Notes: generated from the sequence alone by a model not told the origin. A stretch of DNA of 35,876 nucleotides from Methylomicrobium sp035916875 (GCF_035916875.1 NZ_JAXUHN010000043.1:1-35876), one strand, 5' to 3'. Shown: positions 15,081 through 24,044, counted from the stretch's first letter. A program made the numbers and translations.

Positions 15081-16217
15081 ATGGCGCTTAAATTTTCTAC
15101 GCTGACCAGAACAAATGCACGCAAGCTCAAGGCAGGCGAAAAACTTCAAGAACACGGTATTACATTCGAACGGCTATCAAATGGAGATGGACGTTACTCT
15201 GTTAATATCATGGTGGACGGGCAACGAATACACCGTGTGATTGGTAAAGAAAGCGATGGGGTAACGCGGGAGCAGGCAGAGCAATTTGTCGAGCAAGCGC
15301 GAACTGATGCCAGGCAGGGTCGATTGAATTTGCCCAAAGGGCGGAAAGTTGTGCTTGGTTTCACTCAAGCCGCAGAAAAATATCTTGAAAAACTGGAGGA
15401 GGAGGGCGGAAAGAATTTACCGAAAAAACGCCACCAGTTGCGAGTGCATCTTTCCGGTTTTTTTAAAGACAAGCCGTTGGCAGCTATCACTAGTTTTGAA
15501 GTGGAGCGATATAAAAAAGCAAGACTGGAATCTGGTGCAAAGCCGGGCACGGTAAATCGTGAGCTTGCGGACTTGTCGCATTTATTTACCAAGGCTGTTG
15601 AATGGAAATGGCTGGATCACAAGCCGGCTCAAATTAAGCGACTGAAAGAAGGGAACGCCAGGATAACCTATTTAACAACTGATCAAATAGACCGTTTGTT
15701 GGAGGCGGCTCGATATGATCAAAATCCCTATATCTACCCGTTCATCGTTATCGGTTTGGAAACTTCAATGCGAAAAATGGAAATCCTTTCTATTCGCCTT
15801 GAGCATATAGACGTAGCACGGCGTATCATCTACATTCCCAAGGCAAAGGCGGGAGCCAGGGAGCAGCCAATGACGCAGAATCTTGCAAAATTTCTAAGCG
15901 GTTATTTAGAAAGTGCCCATCAAAGTCAAGAGTGGCTGTTCCCCGCTGATTCCAAAGCAGGGCACACCATTTCCATTGAAAAACCGTTTCGGCGTGTTGT
16001 GCAAGCCGCTGATCTCGATGTGGAGCAAGTTGTGCGTCATACGTTGCGCCATACCGCCATAACGCATTTGGTTCAAGCTGGTGTGGATTTACCAACTGTG
16101 CAGCGGATTAGTGGGCACAAGACTTTGCAGATGGTGGTTCGTTATTCTCATCAAAATGGCGAGCATATCGGAGCCGCAATGGACAAGCTTCAGGAAAGAT
16201 ATCGAAAAAACTCTTAA
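15081..16217 (+). CDS. int: Tyrosine integrase of the island
   Basis: 378 aa from the ATG at 15081 behind the G9 run; an in-frame ATG at 15048 lies inside the upstream gene and is less likely. The N-terminal region (about 1-75) has an arm-binding-type start, then a SAM-like core-binding domain (about 85-175) and the catalytic domain. Catalytic residues are visible: R231 (SMRKMEIL), H320 and R323 (HTLRH), H346 (SGHK) and nucleophile Y355 (VRYSHQ). The gene is oriented toward tRNA-Asn and ends 138 bases from the 52-bp repeat, the usual place for an integrase acting at a tRNA 3' end. All key residues are intact. Confidence 0.95.
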   Translation: MALKFSTLTRTNARKLKAGEKLQEHGITFERLSNGDGRYSVNIMVDGQRIHRVIGKESDGVTREQAEQFVEQARTDARQGRLNLPKGRKVVLGFTQAAEKYLEKLEEEGGKNLPKKRHQLRVHLSGFFKDKPLAAITSFEVERYKKARLESGAKPGTVNRELADLSHLFTKAVEWKWLDHKPAQIKRLKEGNARITYLTTDQIDRLLEAARYDQNPYIYPFIVIGLETSMRKMEILSIRLEHIDVARRIIYIPKAKAGAREQPMTQNLAKFLSGYLESAHQSQEWLFPADSKAGHTISIEKPFRRVVQAADLDVEQVVRHTLRHTAITHLVQAGVDLPTVQRISGHKTLQMVVRYSHQNGEHIGAAMDKLQERYRKNS

Positions 16218-16283
16218 TCCATCGAGAAATTGGAGCTGAACGGGGGGATTGTGACGAGAAACGTTTTTTGAATAATTTTGACG

Positions 16284-16306
16284 TGATTACACCAAAATTA
16301 CACAGG
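16284..16306 (+). repeat. 23-bp subterminal repeat, right copy
   Basis: Identical and in the same direction as 1249-1271, containing ATTACAC twice 11 bp apart. It lies between the integrase stop and the terminator of the rebuilt tRNA gene, 42 bases inside the 52-bp att repeat. Candidate integrase arm site. Confidence 0.55.
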
Positions 16307-16310
16307 AAAT

Positions 16311-16346
16311 AAAAAAGGCTTAGCTGAAAAAAACAGCTAAGCCTTT
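16311..16346 (-). terminator. Intrinsic terminator of tRNA-Asn brought in by the island
   Basis: 10-bp stem GGCTTAGCTG (16317-16326) / CAGCTAAGCC (16334-16343) with a 7-base loop; on the minus strand it ends in a T-run (A-run 16310-16316). It lies just inside the island and resembles, but is not identical to, the displaced chromosomal terminator at 1041-1064. The island apparently restores tRNA termination as well as the tRNA 3' end. Confidence 0.8.
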
Positions 16347-16348
16347 GA

Positions 16349-16400
16349 TTTATTTGGCTCCCCCGGACGGGCTCGAACCGCCGACCCGGTGATTAACAGT
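16349..16400 (-). repeat. attR-type 52-bp direct repeat within tRNA-Asn
   Basis: Identical to 1071-1122. On the minus strand it runs from the anticodon loop through the T arm, acceptor and CCA into the first bases after the gene. Matching stops at 16401, inside the anticodon stem, so strand exchange probably occurred in the anticodon arm or 3' of it. Confidence 0.93.
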
Positions 16401-16430
16401 CACCTGCTCTACCGACTGAGCTACAGGGGA
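16355..16430 (-). tRNA. tRNA-Asn (GTT), rebuilt at the island junction
   Basis: 76 nt with a 7-bp acceptor stem (TCCCCTG / CGGGGGA), discriminator G and encoded CCA. The anticodon loop CTGTTAA gives anticodon GTT. The D arm (AGCTCAGTCGG) and T arm (GGTTCGAGCC) are normal. The 3' 46 bases are supplied by the att repeat. It is the last gene of a minus-strand csrA-Ser-Arg-Asn cluster and the integration target. Confidence 0.97.
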
Positions 16431-16455
16431 ATGATATGTCGATATACTTATTGAT

Positions 16456-16532
16456 TGGCGCGCCCGGAGAGATTCGAACTCCCGACCGCTCGGTTCGTAG
16501 CCGAGTACTCTATCCAGCTGAGCTACGGGCGC
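16456..16532 (-). tRNA. tRNA-Arg (ACG)
   Basis: 77 nt with acceptor stem GCGCCCG / CGGGCGC, encoded CCA, and anticodon loop CTACGAA giving ACG (read as ICG after editing). The T arm GAGTTCGAATC is normal. It lies 25 bases upstream of tRNA-Asn. Confidence 0.97.
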
Positions 16533-16613
16533 CTAATTGAGCCGCTCATTATCCTTTAATTTTTTTTCGTTGTCAACAATTCCTTTTAATTTTTTATGAG
16601 CAGTTTGAAAACA

Positions 16614-16706
16614 TGGCGGAGAGAGAGGGATTCGAACCCTCGATGGGCTTTATAGGCCCATACTCCCTTAGCAGGGGAGCGCCTTCAGCCTCTCGGCCAT
16701 CCCTCC
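16614..16706 (-). tRNA. tRNA-Ser (GCT)
   Basis: 93 nt class II tRNA with the long variable arm typical of serine; anticodon loop CTGCTAA gives GCT. Acceptor stem GGAGGGA / TCTCTCC contains one G-U pair, and CCA is encoded. It begins 10 bases after the csrA stop, consistent with the csrA-serV-argV order of many gammaproteobacteria. Confidence 0.97.
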
Positions 16707-16716
16707 GGATTGGTTT

Positions 16717-16914
16717 TTACTTTGAGCTGTCTGTGTCTGTGGAATCAGCTTGTTCTTTTTTAATGCGTTCGTAAATCTCTTCCCTGTGAACCGAGACTTC
16801 TTTAGGTGCGTTTACACCGATCCGTACTTGATTCCCTTTGACTCCAAGAACTGTGACGGTTACTTCATCACCTATCATTAATGTCTCACCTACTCGACGA
16901 GTCAAGATAAGCAT
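16717..16914 (-). CDS. csrA: Carbon storage regulator CsrA
   Basis: 65 aa with the full family pattern: MLILTRRVGETLMIGDEVTVTVLGVKGNQVRIGVNAPKEVSVHREEIYERI. R6/R7 and the VHREEIY segment with R44 form the RNA-binding surface that recognises GGA in leader RNAs. It is a homodimeric post-transcriptional regulator of carbon flow, biofilm and motility; the stator genes in this window are possible targets. The ribosome site is GGGAGAGAGG just before the ATG. It is followed on the same strand by three tRNA genes, an arrangement common in gammaproteobacteria. Confidence 0.97.
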   Translation of the reverse strand: MLILTRRVGETLMIGDEVTVTVLGVKGNQVRIGVNAPKEVSVHREEIYERIKKEQADSTDTDSSK

Positions 16915-16992
16915 AGCCTCTCTCCCTAATCACATTGAAAACTCACTGTTCTTACACAGCATCCAACTCATAGGCGGAAAGTATATCATCAA

Positions 16993-17008
16993 TTTTCATT
17001 AATGAAAA
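16993..17008. promoter_or_regulatory. 16-bp palindrome upstream of csrA
   Basis: TTTTCATTAATGAAAA is a perfect palindrome 79 bases before the csrA start, and most of it recurs as TTTTTCATTAATGG at 17025-17038. Two similar sites 32 bases apart suggest a repressor or activator binding region for csrA or the divergent ettA. The binding protein is unknown. The rest of 16915-17258 holds no gene. Confidence 0.45.
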
Positions 17009-17258
17009 ACCCTATCGAACATTCTTTTTCATTAATGGCGGGTTTTTTGCTTAATGCTTCCATGCCGGATTTTTTGCGATTTTCGATTTTTTCTTGTTAA
17101 GGCTTTGAAAATGAGATGTTTCTTGTCAATTTCTTTAAGGGGTGATCGTATACTGGCATATTTAAGTAGTTTATGGGCCTGTTGGGTTACCTCTCCGCGA
17201 GAAAACATGGGATAATTCGCGGCGAATCACATCCCATAACTTGCATGTTCATAACAAA

Positions 17259-18926
<1,668 letters not shown>

Positions 18927-18953
18927 ACAATTCACTCAATCCTGGGTTTCACT

Positions 18954-18980
18954 CGCGCCCAAGCATGCTGCTTGGGCGCG
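18954..18980. other. GC-rich hairpin after ettA
   Basis: CGCGCCCAAGCA (18954-18965) pairs with TGCTTGGGCGCG (18969-18980) around a 3-base loop, 28 bases after the ettA stop. No T-run follows, so it may stabilise the mRNA end or act as a Rho-independent-like element of reduced strength. The rest of 18927-19266 shows nothing I can name; a weaker CGTGGC/GCCACG stem lies at about 19050-19080. Confidence 0.5.
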
Positions 18981-19266
18981 TGCGTTCGATTAATATTACG
19001 ATTGAACGATTACGAGGCCTTCCCCGGTTTTTGATATCGCAAAGATGCTGGCGTGGCTAGATCATGCCGGCAACGCCACGACGATGATGTACGATCATCG
19101 CAAAACTCATCTTAAAAAACAGTCTAATATGTATGTTAATGTCATTGCCGGAACGGTGATGACGGCATCGCGAAATGTGTACGACAAGGGGTTGCCGCAA
19201 CGGTGGTAACAACGAAATCCCAGGATGTTTGCCGCTCGATAACTGTTCATCATCAGGGTTCAAAAA

Positions 19267-20406
19267 ATGAATAATAAATCACTTACAACTCGAACACTAG
19301 ATTTTTGGTTACTCGGCGGAGCCAGTCTGCTGCTTTGGCTGATCATGACGGTTTTACAATTCGACCATGATCATCCCGCCATAAAACCTTATTTTAACAA
19401 TACGCCTTACATCACGGCCTCGCTGGCTTTAGTCATCAATTACCCGCATTTCCTAGCCTCCTACAAACTTGCCTATACCCGCAACGGGAGGTTTATTCGA
19501 CAACACCCCCTGGCGCTATTGTTAGTGCCTAGCTTGTTGCTGCTTGTGATCATTGTCGGCTATATGAATTTTGACAAAGAAATTGCCGGTAGTGCATGGG
19601 AACGGTTCGTTCACCATATTCAAGCGGAAGGTTTTAGTGTCGGCGTACTCTACCCCTCGCCTTACTGGCGTGATTTTGTGTTGGGTTTGCTGATCAACCT
19701 GATGTTTTTTACCGTCGGCTGGCATTACACCAAACAAACTTTCGGCTGCATGATGGTGTATGCCCATTACGACCATTACACGCTTACCAAATACCAGCGA
19801 CTCATTATTCGTTATGCATTGCTGTCGGTATGGTGGCTGAGTTTTATTGGTGGCAATATCAGCCAGACATCAGCTCAATTTTGGGGCTTTCACTATATGA
19901 CACTGGATTTACCCGACTGGTTATGGCCGCTAAGCAAAATTTTGGTTTTGGTGGGACTGGCAGCCATTGGGGTGGTGCTATATCAGGTCTATCAACAGAG
20001 TGGTAAGAAACCTAGCCCACAGTTTTTGGTGGCCGGTGTTGCTCTCTATGTTTGGTGGTTGCCCTGGACGCGTCAGGCCGATTTTTATGGATACTGGGTG
20101 CCGTTTTTCCATTCTCTGCAATATCTGGCGTTTGTGCACACACTGGAAAATAATCGCCTCAAACATCAAGCGAATCAAGGCATCGCGGCAACCGCCATCG
20201 TTTTGGGATTGCTGGCCGGCGGCTGGCTGATTTTCGAGTATTTTCCGCACAGTCTGGATATGGCTAATACACAGGCTACGCATGGCATCGCCTATTGTTT
20301 TTTGACCACCACTCTCTTTATCAACATCCACCACTACTTTATCGATCATGTCTTGTGGCGAATGAGCGACCCGCACATTAGACGGTGGTTGATTGAACAA
20401 AATTAG
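19267..20406 (+). CDS. Multi-pass membrane protein of unknown function
   Basis: 379 aa with an AGGG ribosome site 8 bases before the ATG. About eight or nine hydrophobic segments can be seen (near 13-30, 50-66, 83-100, 135-152, 182-198, 220-240, 255-272, 308-326, 340-355). Conserved-looking polar motifs cluster at membrane edges: INYPHFLASYKLAY, FFTVGWHYTKQTFGC, PFFHSLQYLAFVH and LFINIHHYFIDHVLWR. The recurrent histidines in membrane-flanking motifs suggest a metal- or haem-dependent membrane enzyme, but I do not recognise the family. No signal peptide is needed, and it appears monocistronic. The gene is followed by a transposase relic. Confidence 0.8.
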   Translation: MNNKSLTTRTLDFWLLGGASLLLWLIMTVLQFDHDHPAIKPYFNNTPYITASLALVINYPHFLASYKLAYTRNGRFIRQHPLALLLVPSLLLLVIIVGYMNFDKEIAGSAWERFVHHIQAEGFSVGVLYPSPYWRDFVLGLLINLMFFTVGWHYTKQTFGCMMVYAHYDHYTLTKYQRLIIRYALLSVWWLSFIGGNISQTSAQFWGFHYMTLDLPDWLWPLSKILVLVGLAAIGVVLYQVYQQSGKKPSPQFLVAGVALYVWWLPWTRQADFYGYWVPFFHSLQYLAFVHTLENNRLKHQANQGIAATAIVLGLLAGGWLIFEYFPHSLDMANTQATHGIAYCFLTTTLFINIHHYFIDHVLWRMSDPHIRRWLIEQN

Positions 20407-20503
20407 GGACTGTCGCCATTTTGCCCGGCTCTGAAAATTAGTTGTATCGCCTCATTGATTGAATTTTTCAGTTAAAAGACAAGCAACTCATGCCGCGACA
20501 ACT

Positions 20504-20970
20504 TGAACCGCCCCGGTTTTCCCGGAGGCCACTGGTTGTGAGTCATGCTGCAAGCGCCGACTCGGAAAGTTGTTGATAATACCTTTTTTCGGCTTCAGCC
20601 GGAGGGATATTGCCAATCGGACCCAGCAAACGGCGTTGATTAAACCAATCGACCCAGGTCAAAGTAGCCGGCTCCACGGCTTCACGATTTTTCCAGGATT
20701 GCCGGCCGGTGAATCACCTCGGCTTTATACAAACCATTAATGATTTCGGCCAGGGCATTATAATAGGAGTCACCTACGCTACCCGCCGAAGCCTCAACGC
20801 CGGCTTCTGCCAAACGCTCGCTATAGCGGATCGACACGTATTGTATGCCCCTATCGCTATGATGGATCAGGCTACCATCGCGCGCTGGCCGACGATCATA
20901 CAAAGCCTGCTCCAGCGCATCCAAAACAAAGTCAGTCTGCGCAGAAGCGGAGACTGAACAGCTCCTGCAA
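20504..20970 (-). mobile_element. IS3-family insertion sequence remnant
   Basis: TGAACCGCCCCGGTTTTCCC (20504-20523) looks like the terminal inverted repeat of an IS3-group element and sits 20 bases beyond the transposase stop. Only the 3' third of the transposase follows. The other end is missing; similarity fades near 20970, about 35 bases before the pilV stop codon. The 5' boundary is approximate. Confidence 0.7.
20543..20970 (-). pseudogene. IS3 OrfB transposase, 3' fragment with frameshift
   Basis: The readable part covers the end of the DDE integrase-core domain: QTDFVLDALEQALYDRRP, HHSDRGIQYVSIRY (second catalytic Asp), then GDSYYNALAEIINGLYKAEVIH (catalytic Glu region). After VIHRPA the frame shifts by one base; the other frame continues WKNREAVEPATLTWVDWFNQRR, LLGPIGNIPPAEAEKRYYQQL and ends at a TGA at 20543-20545. 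OrfA and the first two thirds of OrfB are absent. It is inactive and probably marks an older insertion or deletion beside the pilin operon. Confidence 0.85.
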
Positions 20971-21004
20971 TACCGGAGAGACTCGGTTTTGCCAGAGAGG
21001 TTAG

Positions 21005-21958
21005 TTACGTTGTGAAATAGAGGGTCTTTGTCGTCGTACTAAATCCATCGGTAACGTTAATCAGTACTGTAAAGGCCTTATTATTTCCATTTGGTGTGTT
21101 AATGGCCTGAGTTGTCGCGCCTGTAGACGAATTAAAGGTTATCGAGCCAGAATTGCTTGCCCCGCTAGGGGTGATAGTGATATTACTGCCAGACAACACA
21201 CTATCGTCGATTATTGTCAAGCTCAGGGTAATCGTTGAGCCCTTTGTTACACTACAAGGGCTGCTATTGCTAGTACAACCGCTATAAGAGCCAGTCACGC
21301 TTATTGCAGGTGGTGTACCCCCACCTGTTGGCGTTGGTGTTGGCGTTGGCGTTGGCGTTGGTGTTGGCGTTGGCGTTGGCGTTGGCGTTGGCGTTGGCGT
21401 TGGCGTTGGCGTTGGCGTTGGCGTTGGCGTTGGCGTTGGCGTTGGCGTTGGCGTTGGGGTTGGGGTTGGGGTTGGGGTTGGCGTTGGCGTTGGCGTTGGA
21501 GTTGGAGTTGGAGTTGGAGTTGGGGGGACTGCCGCTAGTAATACCACTCCAGATTTTACCGGATCAGTTTTGGCAATATACGAAGTCAACTGCACGGTTT
21601 GCGTGACCCCTCTCGGGTCTGTCCAGGTCACTGTGACATTGGCTTGTTTGCAATCCATTGAATTGGCACAGGCCGAGATGGTCCATGTGCGGGTAAAGCT
21701 GGCATTGGCTCCCGCCGCGGTATTGTTATCCGAGCCGGCATAGGCGGCATAAGTGCCTTGATTGGCGAAGGTGCGCAATTGCTCGATTTTGTCTTGCGCC
21801 AAATTCAGGGCATGGGTTTTCATTCGACTATCAGCACTGTTAAGCATCGTGACACCCTGCAGTTTGGCTAGGCCCAACATAGCCACTGCGACTATAATCG
21901 CGGCGATGAGCGCATCTAAAAGTGCGATACCTCGTAAGGTGCGAGCTAATTTTTGCAT
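21005..21958 (-). CDS. pilV: PilV-like minor pilin with Thr-Pro repeat stalk and C-terminal domain
   Basis: 317 aa from the ATG at 21958 (AAGGAGC ribosome site). The N terminus is a class III prepilin signal, RG|IALLDALIAAIIVAVAMLGLA, cleaved by PilD; mature position 5 is Asp instead of the usual Glu. A pilin head follows with cysteines in SACANSMDCKQ. Then come about 33 Thr-Pro repeats (encoded by 21327-21525) and a C-terminal region of about 100 aa, rich in beta-strand-forming residues (ISVTGSYSGCTSNSSPCSV ... FTVLINVTDG), resembling an Ig-like surface domain. Ordinary PilV proteins are 150-200 aa and lack both additions. It is the last gene of the fimT-pilW-pilX-pilV operon, 10 bases after pilX. 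The IS3 relic lies directly beyond its stop. Confidence 0.85.
   Translation of the reverse strand: MQKLARTLRGIALLDALIAAIIVAVAMLGLAKLQGVTMLNSADSRMKTHALNLAQDKIEQLRTFANQGTYAAYAGSDNNTAAGANASFTRTWTISACANSMDCKQANVTVTWTDPRGVTQTVQLTSYIAKTDPVKSGVVLLAAVPPTPTPTPTPTPTPTPTPTPTPTPTPTPTPTPTPTPTPTPTPTPTPTPTPTPTPTPTPTPTPTPTPTGGGTPPAISVTGSYSGCTSNSSPCSVTKGSTITLSLTIIDDSVLSGSNITITPSGASNSGSITFNSSTGATTQAINTPNGNNKAFTVLINVTDGFSTTTKTLYFTT
21327..21525 (-). repeat. GTTGGN hexamer tandem repeat (about 33 copies) in pilV
   Basis: The plus strand reads (GTTGGN)n; in pilV this is CCA-ACN, Pro-Thr. The sixth base varies in blocks (mostly C, with GTTGGG copies near 21456-21480 and GTTGGA copies near 21495-21520), and every change is silent at the Thr wobble base. 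A 6-base unit keeps the frame when copy number changes, so the stalk length can vary. Confidence 0.95.
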
Positions 21959-21968
21959 GTGATGCTCC

Positions 21969-23192
21969 TTAAAAGTCTTTCCAGGTGCCGGGAATGCGGG
22001 TGGCATCGTCCATGCCGATGTTAAATACCGTATTCAAATTACCTTCATTTTCCCAATCTACTTCGATAAATTGTGAATTTGCATTGGGTTTTGCGACATC
22101 ACCTTCCCAAATTACAGAGCCATAAACCGTTGCGCCACCCCAGCCATTCGATGCGCAGTCCGTCGGGGATTCCATATAGACAATGCCGTAGATAGTGATG
22201 CCGCCATTGAATTTAGGGCAGCCGCTTGCACTTGGAATGATCAGAACGATCGGCTGATGCGGCGCTCCTATGGTGGTGCTATTGATGCCAGTGCCTGAAC
22301 ATGATCCCGATATATCTCCACTATTGATCGGGCCGCCATTGTTTATAATGTAAATAGACGGCGAAGAGTTGGCTGGCCCGCAGGGGATAGAGCCGTTATA
22401 AACGTGTCCTGCTGCGGTTGCGAGAGCTTTGGCGTCGACCAAGCTCATATTAAATACATGATTCCATGAGCAGTTGGTGCTGGGGCAGCCGGGAAAGCTT
22501 CCGCGATTGAAGGTGGTCGCGGTGTCGTCTTCGCCGCTATCCTTGACGCCGTTACCGTTAGTATCATTCCAGGTGGTTACATCCAGATGTCCTTGCTGTA
22601 AGCAGGAAGGATCAGACGATGTGCCGCCGATTACGGCATTATTTGTAGCATTCAGCACGAACGTATCCGGTGTTCCGGTCGGCGCGCTGGTAATACACCC
22701 AGCGATAACCCAGGGTGGGGGCATCGTAGCCCCCACAGTGTCGAATAATGCTTTGGGGATTTGCTTAACAAACGCTTCTGAATTTGCTGCAATCGTGTTA
22801 TCGGTCACGCCCTGAGCAGAGGAGGTAACGCGGATGGAATCGGTGCCTTTGGTGTAAGTCAGGATGTAGTTATAAGTTTCGCCCGTTGACGAGCCTGACA
22901 CAGTCGTCAGGCTGGATGGGCATCCGGTAGGCAGTGATCCAGTAGCACAGGTAATCGTAGCGGGAATTGTATGATTTTTTGCCCAGGCCACCCCATATTC
23001 CAAACCCGCCTCGGCTGCTTCCTGGGCTTCGCGGGCGCGCAAGTCGTTACCGGCAGACTTTTGCTCCATTACTCCAGTGTTGACAGTGGACAGAGTAATA
23101 ACTGCCATAATAATCGCCAGCACCAATACTACAATTAAAGCGGCGGCGCCTTGCTGACGTGAATTAACGTTGATAAGGATGAGCGGCGGCAT
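21969..23192 (-). CDS. pilX: PilX-like minor pilin/assembly protein
   Basis: 407 aa. The start follows CGGAG. The N terminus has RQQGAAALIVVLVLAIIMAVITLSTVNTG followed by MEQKSAGNDLRAREAQEAAEAGLEYGVAWAKN, the PilX_N pattern (an A-rich membrane helix with the AREAQ-AAEAGLE helix). The large C-terminal part (about 100-407) is beta-rich with several cysteines. It contains DTNGNGVKDSGEDD (210-223), an Asp/Asn calcium-loop-like motif. PilX with PilW, PilV and FimU/FimT primes type IV pilus assembly at the inner membrane and forms the tip complex. The protein is about twice the usual PilX length. Confidence 0.85.
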   Translation of the reverse strand: MPPLILINVNSRQQGAAALIVVLVLAIIMAVITLSTVNTGVMEQKSAGNDLRAREAQEAAEAGLEYGVAWAKNHTIPATITCATGSLPTGCPSSLTTVSGSSTGETYNYILTYTKGTDSIRVTSSAQGVTDNTIAANSEAFVKQIPKALFDTVGATMPPPWVIAGCITSAPTGTPDTFVLNATNNAVIGGTSSDPSCLQQGHLDVTTWNDTNGNGVKDSGEDDTATTFNRGSFPGCPSTNCSWNHVFNMSLVDAKALATAAGHVYNGSIPCGPANSSPSIYIINNGGPINSGDISGSCSGTGINSTTIGAPHQPIVLIIPSASGCPKFNGGITIYGIVYMESPTDCASNGWGGATVYGSVIWEGDVAKPNANSQFIEVDWENEGNLNTVFNIGMDDATRIPGTWKDF

Positions 23193-23216
23193 GATGAACT
23201 CCGTTGAGTCAAGCGG

Positions 23217-24044
23217 TTAAGGAATGGCGGCCAAAAATTTGTCGTTGCGCACACGCACTTGTTCGGTGATGGACTGCGTGACGCCGGTATCGCCACGCAG
23301 TCGGCCAGCCAAAAGAATGGTCACATTACGTACGTACAGACATGCCGGATCGGGGCTACCATCACGGGTGCAGGTGTTGCAGGCTTCGCCGCTGTCGCAC
23401 AGTTTATTACCATATAAACCAGTTATGCATGATGAACTGGCTGAGTTAGGATTTTGATCGTCGCCATCGGGGCAGCCGTCACCGTCGGTATCGGTTGCCA
23501 TGCTGGTGGCGTTGAGCGTGGTTGAAGTGAGAGTGAAAGTGAGTCCGGTGATTTCTACTTCCGGTTCGGTGATCGATTCCCATTGGCCGTCCGTACAATT
23601 TTCGTTGGTGCCACCACTACTGCGCATTTCCAGCTCGCCTGTGTTACTCAAGCGAAAGCCAAAGCGTTCGGCGCTGTTCACAATCGGTGGACCATCGTTG
23701 TTAGCGTTATAAGCATAAACAATACAGGTGTTAGTGTTGTACACCGCTATATCGGTGGTTGCTCCCGATGTCACATTGTCGAAAAATGGGTTGTTCTGTA
23801 ATGAGGCCCAATAGGAATCGGGGGTATTTGTTACAAACCCAGCCCGACGAATATCGCGAGCCATAATATCCATCATGCTGCGCATATCCTGGTTCAATCG
23901 GCTGAGTTTGATGTTATCGCTTTGGCCTTTAACCGAAGTGATAAAGAGGCTAATGCCAGCCGCCACGATGATCAAGCCCACCAACACACCGATCATTAGC
24001 TCTACTAAAGTGAAGCCTTTTTGTGTATGACGTTTTTTTAACAT
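23217..24044 (-). CDS. pilW: PilW-like minor pilin
   Basis: 275 aa from the ATG at 24044, which overlaps the fimT stop by 7 bases (ATGTTAA). The prepilin signal is KKRHTQKG|FTLVELMIGVLVGLIIVAAGISLF with the conserved Glu5. A PilW-type helix follows (SRLNQDMRSMMDIMARDIRRAGF), then a globular part with DTDGDGCPDGDD at about 185-196, like a thrombospondin type 3 or EF-hand-type calcium loop, and a Cys-rich segment (CDSGEACNTCTRDGSPDPAC). It acts in the minor-pilin complex that initiates type IV pilus assembly. The calcium motif is an unusual addition. Confidence 0.87.
   Translation of the reverse strand: MLKKRHTQKGFTLVELMIGVLVGLIIVAAGISLFITSVKGQSDNIKLSRLNQDMRSMMDIMARDIRRAGFVTNTPDSYWASLQNNPFFDNVTSGATTDIAVYNTNTCIVYAYNANNDGPPIVNSAERFGFRLSNTGELEMRSSGGTNENCTDGQWESITEPEVEITGLTFTLTSTTLNATSMATDTDGDGCPDGDDQNPNSASSSCITGLYGNKLCDSGEACNTCTRDGSPDPACLYVRNVTILLAGRLRGDTGVTQSITEQVRVRNDKFLAAIP

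Larger units (their letters stand above)
1071..16400. mobile_element. Integrative genomic island in tRNA-Asn, about 15.3 kb
   Basis: The island is bounded by the 52-bp repeats at 1071-1122 and 16349-16400, giving a unit of 15,278 bp. It carries a tyrosine integrase beside the intact tRNA, an AlpA-like excisionase, a primase/helicase and accessory genes. All genes from 14347 to 1263 are on the minus strand; only the RHH gene and the integrase are on the plus strand. The int-AlpA-primase core is the organisation of P4-like satellites. No capsid, portal or large terminase is seen, so it would depend on another phage or conjugative element to move between cells, if it moves at all. Confidence 0.92.

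Noticed and set aside
18954..18980. Hairpin after ettA as an intrinsic terminator
   Set aside because: A strong stem but no following T-run on either strand, so left as an unspecified hairpin.
19003..19266. A decayed gene between ettA and the membrane protein
   Set aside because: Short frames exist on both strands, but none shows protein-like patterns or a ribosome site.
21327..21525. The hexamer tract as a CRISPR array or contingency locus with frameshift
   Set aside because: No spacers are present, and a 6-base unit cannot shift the frame.
21304..21606. Leu-Ala repeat frame opposite pilV
   Set aside because: A mirror of the Thr-Pro repeat; any hexamer repeat without stops opens other frames.
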